DNA from: Dictyostelium firmibasis
Lineage: Eukaryota; Evosea; Eumycetozoa; Dictyosteliales; Dictyosteliaceae
NCBI GenBank assembly: GCA_036169595.1
Contig: CM069767.1
Location: forward strand, 1,747,501 to 1,795,000
Direction: 5' to 3'
Length of the DNA: 47,500 bases
The notes under the pieces: model-generated
What the model was told of the DNA's origin: nothing
The model's database searches: none
The model's input: only the letters and a program-made list of their open reading frames with translations
Part shown: positions 39,436-47,500 of the stretch, one piece after another
Position numbering within the stretch: the first letter of the stretch is position 1
Layout of the letters: each line of letters opens with the position of its first letter
Made by a program: the position numbers and the translations under genes

Positions 39436-40412
39436 CTTTCATTTTTAAATTTAAAGAAAAAATTATTTAATCAAATAATAAATTATATTTTTATAAAAAA
39501 ATTATTTGAAATAAAAAATAAAAATGTTCATTTTCTTTTTTTTATAGAATTTTAATTCTAATTGATTTTATAAATTAAAATTGTTATAATCTCAAAATTT
39601 TTTATCATAATTTTAGTATTATTTATTATTTTTTTTTTTTATATGTGAATTGTTTTTACTTTAAAAAGGAAAAAAAAAATAAACAAAAAAAAAAAAATAA
39701 AATAAACAAAAAAAGCATTAATATAATTAAAACAACTTTAAGATTTTTGGTGTGTAAATTATTATACTGGTTATAGTAATTTTTTATTTTTTTATATATT
39801 TTTATATTTATAAAAATGCATAAAATATTTATTTTCCATAAAAAAAAAAAAAAATAAAGAAAACAAACAACAACATCACAATCAAAAAAAAATTTTATAT
39901 ATTTGGAAATCCACCACTTTTAAGTGGGTGTATAATTTTGTCGAATTTATGATCGATTCAACTGAAAAAAAAAATTGGTTTTATTTTTTTTTTTTTTTAA
40001 TAATATTGAAAGGAAAAAAAAAAAAAACAAATACAAAATTGTATAGTTCGAACTGTGGTTGTGTGTTTCTCATATTATTTTTTAATTTTTTTTTCATTTA
40101 ATTTATTTATTTTTTTTTTTTTTTTTTTTTTTTAAAATCACCCACCACTATAATAATTATACTTATTATTATTATTATTATTATTATAATAATAATTTAT
40201 TATTTTCATTATCTATTAAAGTTTATTCTACATATAAATATTATTTATTTAATTTACACAATAGAGAAAAAGAAATTATTACATTCTAACTTAAAAATAA
40301 TAATAATAATAATAGTAATAATAATAATAATAATAATAAAATATTTATCTATTATTATTATTTTTTTTTTAAATAAAAAAATTATTTGTTTAATTTTAAT
40401 TTCCGATTTAAA

Positions 40413-43562
<3,150 letters not shown>

Positions 43563-43849
43563 CTATTTTAAAAAACTAATAAAAAAAACTATTTATTTAT
43601 AAAATTTTCTCTTGATACTTTTTTTTTTTAAAATTTAACTTTTTTTCTTTTTCTCTTTTTTATTAGTTTTTCAAAAAATATAAAAAGTTTAAGGTTTTTT
43701 TTTTAATTGTTATTTGTTTTTTTGTTTTTTGTTTTTTTTTGTTTTTTTTTTTTTTATAAATTATAATTATTATTTAAAATTTCTATAGTATTTTTTGGGA
43801 TTATTTATTAATTATTATTACTATTATTATCTACATATTTATAAAAATA

Positions 43850-45328
43850 TTATTGTAATTTCCAAATTTTTATTACATCATCGACTCCACCAGTGGCGAT
43901 ATGCGGATTGTGTAAACAAAAATCTAAACAAGATATGAAATGTGTATGAGCTTCATTTATAGTTTTGATACATCTACCCTGAGCAATATCCCAAACTCTT
44001 ATTGTTTTATCATCACCAACACTTAATAAAAATTTACCACATGGATGGAATCTAACTGCTCTAACCCAATTATCATGACCAATCTATTTAATATTAAATA
44101 ATATATATAAATATAAATATATTGTTATTATTTTCTTTGTTGATTTTTAAAAAAAAGGTTAAGTTTTAAAAATTAATAATTACATAAGTTGATAAACAAC
44201 GACCAGTTGCTAATTCCCAAATTTTAATAGTTTTATCTCTTGATCCAGTAGCTAAATAACCACATTGACCAACTAAATTACCACCTGGACCTTGTTTAAC
44301 TTTTGATTTACCTTCAGGAGTTGATAAGAGTGAACCTGGTATATCTACAATGTTTGCTGTTGAAAATGCTAAACATTCAACCACGTGACTGTGCTCTCTA
44401 TAGGTTGCTAGACATTCACCTTTTACTATATTCCAAGTTTTAATGGTTTGATCATTTGAACAAGAGGCTATACAACTACCATCCTCTGAAACTGTGATTT
44501 TTCTAACCCAATCCTCATGACCTACCAACGTTTTAATGCAATAACCAGTGGCTGCTTCCCAAACCTTTATGGTTTTATCTCTACTCGATGAGATCAATTG
44601 ATCACCCGATGGGGTGAAACGAACACAACTTACATTGTGATCATGACCATGTAAGGTTTTTACGCAATCATAGGTTTGAAAATCCCATAGTTTTATGGTG
44701 AGATCGGCCGAACAAGAGGCCAATAAATTACCGGTTTTATCGAAATCTACATCTTGTACCGCATTTGTATGACCTTTTAGGGTACGTTCAAACTCTCCAC
44801 TCTCAAAATCCCAAACTTTGATAGTTGCATCCTCAGATGCAGATACCATCAGTGAAAATGATGGGTGAAATTTAACACTATTGATACAATTTCTGTGTCC
44901 TGTTAATATGTGTTTCTCTGGTGGCCTTGGTAGTGCATCTTCTTTACCTCTACCTCTACCGCCTCTACCTCCACCACTATTTAACTCCTCCTCCAATTGT
45001 GCTACCTTTGCCTCTAAATCTAATACCTTTTTCTGTAATCTAATAACTGATGTCCATTTCTTCTCTAATAATCCTTTCTTTTTAACATCTAACTCTGTAC
45101 CTGTCTCTTTTTTAAACTCTTCAAAACTTGCTTTATATTGTGACGATTCAAAATAATCTAAAATTGATCCATTCCTTTTATGATTATTTTTATTATTTTT
45201 ATTATTATTATTATTATTATTAATACAATTATTTAAAATTTAAATTTAAAAAACAAAAATAAAAAATAAAAAATAAAAAAAAGAAAAAAAACATACAATT
45301 CCTCTTTTTGTTTTGAAGTTAATACCAT
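43850..45328 (-). CDS. lis1: LIS1 (lissencephaly-1 homologue), dynein regulator
   Basis: LIS1 binds cytoplasmic dynein and supports its microtubule functions. Exons are 45328-45297, 45174-44184 and 44083-43850, giving 418 aa. The start [11 protein letters not shown] joins [14 protein letters not shown] at a phase-2 junction, forming the LisH dimerisation motif. A coiled coil follows: [20 protein letters not shown]. Seven WD40 repeats form the C-terminal propeller, for example [49 protein letters not shown] and [15 protein letters not shown]. The last exon, [18 protein letters not shown] through [11 protein letters not shown], completes blades 6-7. Length and order match animal LIS1 (410 aa). 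[11 protein letters not shown] insert follows the coiled coil. The gene converges on the second RhoGEF, with 287 bp between stops. Confidence 0.97.
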
Positions 45329-45567
45329 TTCTTTTTTTTTTTTACTGTATAGTATTTTTATATGATATTATTTTTGGTTTATTCCTTTTCTTTTTTTTTT
45401 TTTTTTATTTTTCTTTCTCTCAATATTAAACTATTTTTTAAAAATAATTTTAAATAAATTAGTAAAGTGGTAAGTTTGTGTTATATTATTAAAAAAAAAA
45501 ATCGATATTATGTTTTTAATATAAATATATACGTTGACATGTAAAAAAAATTTAAAAAATAAAATAG

Positions 45568-45603
<36 letters not shown>

Positions 45604-46117
45604 CACAAAGTTTTTTTTTTATATCCGTTACACTTCCCACAAAAACACACAAAAACATTTTACAATATAAAATATATTTATATTGTATTTTTTTTTTTTT
45701 TTTTATGATTATTGATTCTATTATTTATTTTATTTCATCTGTATTCTTTTATTTTCTTTTTATTTATTATTATTATTTTTAATTTGTTTTTATAATTTTA
45801 TTATTATTTTTTATTATTTTTTTTTTTATTATTTCAAATCTTTTATAAATTTTAAATAGATATAGATATTGAATGATTCTCTGTTTAATTTAGTTTGAAA
45901 TTCAGAAATAAAAATATAAAATAAAAAAAAAAGTATGACCAGGTTGGTGTTTTTTATTTTTTTTCTTCTTTTTTTTTGTTTTTTTTGTTTTTATTTTCTT
46001 TGTTTTCAATTTATTTTTTTATTATTTTGTTAAATGAATATTCGTTTTGTACCTACACCCTCCCCAACAACACTGTACTTTTATTGTTTATCAGATCGAT
46101 ATTTTGTTTTATATAAA

Positions 46118-46174
<57 letters not shown>

Positions 46175-46977
46175 TTTCAAATTCAAAAATTGGCTTTGTT
46201 TTTTTTTTTTTTTTTTAATTTCAAATTTAATAGCTCACCCAAAATTTTGAATAGTTCTCCAACCTAAAAATGGAGAAAAACAAATCATAAACAAATATAA
46301 TCTATACACAGTTTCATTATTATTGATTGTTTTTTTTATTTTATTTTATTTTATTTTATTTTATTTTTTTTGGTCCCATCTAAAAATACATTGAATATTT
46401 TGATAGTAATTTTTTTTTTTTTTGAATCCACCAACCAATAAAAAATAATTATTCAACAAAAAAAGAATTTGGTAAATTGAAAAAAATAAAATAAAAAATT
46501 CCAAATCCTGAATTACTATTTTAAAATCAACTTTATAATTTCAATGCAACCCTTTGAATATATTGTATTTATTGATTGAAAAAATAAAAATAAAAATAAA
46601 AATAAAAATAAAAATAAAAATAAAAATAAAATTGTTTTTTTTTCAGTTTTGTAATTTTAAATTAATAAAAAAAAAAAAAAAAAAGAAAATATAATTAATT
46701 ATTATTAAATATCAAAAGATGACGATTGAATTTCAAAAAGATTGATTTTGGTTTCTTTTTTTTTTTTTTTTTTTTTTTTAATTTATTGATTAAAATTTCG
46801 AGCTTCAAAACAATTAAAATCTCGGCAATTTAATACAAAATTTTCTTGTTTTCCATATAATATAATATCCAAGTTTTATTTTATTGTAGTCTTATAATAA
46901 TTTCAATTAAAGAAAAAAAATTAAAAAAAAATTTATAAAAAAAAAAATATGGTAAATATTATATAAAAAAAAAAAAA
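45329..46977. other. Intergenic region between lis1 and the broken TIG/EGF gene
   Basis: 1.65 kb rich in poly-T/poly-A and short tandem repeats: (TTTTA)n at 46335-46368 and (TAAAAA)n at 46579-46630. A compact hairpin lies at 46255-46277. An ATGACCAG/GTTGGT near 45934-45943 looks like a first exon and donor, but no partner exon was found. Confidence 0.5.
46579..46630. repeat. TAAAAA hexanucleotide tandem repeat
   Basis: Eight or so perfect units, noncoding. Confidence 0.9.
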
Positions 46978-47403
46978 ATGAAATCGATATTAATATATTT
47001 ATTAATTATAATTTTAATTGAAAATTGTAGAGCTACATGAGTTAATAGTTGTTTAAGTTTATTCAATTTTTCCATCATATACAGATGGTGGTGAAGTTAT
47101 TTTTTAAGGCTGGTTCACTGAAAAATCTCCAATATCTATCTTGATTGGAAGTCAATCATGTATTTTTAACACTAATAAATGATCAAATAACTTGTAATAT
47201 TGGTGCTGGAACTGGTGTAAAAGATATATCAATTACTCAATCTGGTTATACTTGGTTTGCTCAAAATGCATTTGAATATGTTGTTAGACCAAACATTCCA
47301 AATACTTGTTCAACCAATTGTTCAAATAGAGGTTACTGTGGTGATAATCATTGTATTTGTAACTCTAACTATTGGGGTGATAATTTCCAATATGGAAATT
47401 AAA
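46978..47403 (+). pseudogene. Broken TIG/EGF-type cell-surface gene (Tgr/ComC-like family)
   Basis: It opens with an intact signal-peptide-like start, MKSILIYLLIIILIENCRAT, followed directly by TGA at 47038. Downstream, family-like sequence continues with further breaks. SYTDGGEVIF runs into a stop at about 47104-47106, and GSQSCIFNTN is separated by a frame change near 47180 from NDQITCNIGAGTGVKDISIT, YTWFAQNAFEYVVRPNIP. A final EGF-like Cys cluster, CSTNCSNRGYCGDNHCICNS, then stops at about 47400. Dictyostelid Tgr/ComC-type proteins combine IPT/TIG domains, EGF-like modules and a C-terminal membrane anchor. Here the body is very short and no anchor remains. The sequence is still well preserved, suggesting recent decay or a truncated duplicate. 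Whether it belongs to the Tgr or the ComC branch is not resolved. Confidence 0.75.
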
Positions 47404-47500
47404 AAGAAAAATTAAATAAATAACTATAAGTTTTAAAAATAATAAAAAAACTACCACAATATTTTAAAAAAAAAATAAAAATAAATCATGTTAAAAAAAT

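Larger units (their letters stand above)
38819..40412. other. Intergenic region containing a candidate snoRNA gene
   Basis: 1.6 kb between the mini-cortactin and the second RhoGEF. A unique GC-rich block at about 39250-39435 stands out from the A/T background and is annotated as an H/ACA snoRNA. Also present are an imperfect hairpin at about 39912-39931 (CACCACTT/AAGTGGGTG) and a 10-bp palindrome AGTTCGAACT near 40046. Neither has other support. Confidence 0.55.

Noticed and set aside
40040-40065. tRNA B-box-like GTTCGAAC
   Set aside because: It is part of the palindrome AGTTCGAACT; the flanks cannot form a T-arm, and no A box or acceptor stem is present.
45636-45642. DUSE-like TCCCACAA on the + strand
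   Set aside because: Only poly-T and A/T sequence follows at the expected RNA position.
45934-46120. Possible small gene starting ATGACCAG with a GTTGGT donor
   Set aside because: The only nearby acceptor (TTTATCAG) leads to a stop after about ten codons, and no other exon was found.

Overview
ORGANISM. This is almost certainly nuclear DNA of a dictyostelid amoeba, most likely Dictyostelium discoideum. Intergenic DNA is extremely A+T-rich with long poly-A and poly-T tracts. Introns are short (about 75-200 bp), AT-rich and GT...AG. Codon use is strongly A/T-ending. Proteins carry very long Asn runs (AAT repeats) and Gln runs. Several products match known Dictyostelium proteins (EF-2, LIS1, acetyl-CoA carboxylase, an intein-bearing RPC2). 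I rebuilt exons by joining open frames at GT/AG sites that kept the frame and restored family homology; no transcript data were available. LAYOUT. 1-0.45 kb: 3' end of an unrecognised gene (+). 0.67-5.6 kb: rpc2, second-largest subunit of RNA polymerase III (-), with an in-frame 449-residue intein. 6.2-7.7 kb: a PRP38-family splicing factor with an RD/RS-type tail (+). 7.9-8.2 kb: an ABM-like small protein with a Gln tail (+). 8.3-8.9 kb: a dictyostelid-type hypothetical (-). 9.7-10.6 kb: a U1A/U2B''-type two-RRM snRNP protein (+). 10.7-11.4 kb: a three-exon hypothetical (-). 12.5-14.5 kb: a KANSL2-like protein with two Cys/His modules (+). 14.5-16.6 kb: a long gap with possible orphan exons. 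16.6-23.5 kb: acetyl-CoA carboxylase (+). 23.9-25.1 kb: FAM98 family (+). 26.0-29.7 kb: a DH-PH RhoGEF with giant Asn tracts (+). 31.0-33.7 kb: elongation factor 2 (-). 33.7-36.2 kb: a gap with inverted repeats. 36.2-37.9 kb: a UBL-VWA-E2 fusion (+). 38.2-38.8 kb: a 96-aa protein resembling the cortactin N-terminus (+). 39.2-39.4 kb: a candidate H/ACA snoRNA with a DUSE-type promoter (+). 40.4-43.6 kb: a second DH-PH RhoGEF paralogous to the first (+). 43.9-45.3 kb: LIS1 (-). 47.0-47.4 kb: a broken TIG/EGF cell-surface gene (+). HOW THE GENES RELATE. There is no operon logic. Two themes recur: RNA metabolism (Pol III, PRP38, U1A/U2B'', FAM98, snoRNA) and cytoskeletal signalling (two RhoGEFs, cortactin-like peptide, LIS1). 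MOST INTERESTING. The UBL-VWA-E2 fusion, the mini-cortactin, the H/ACA snoRNA candidate, and the rpc2 intein, whose splicing residues are intact while its endonuclease motifs look decayed.
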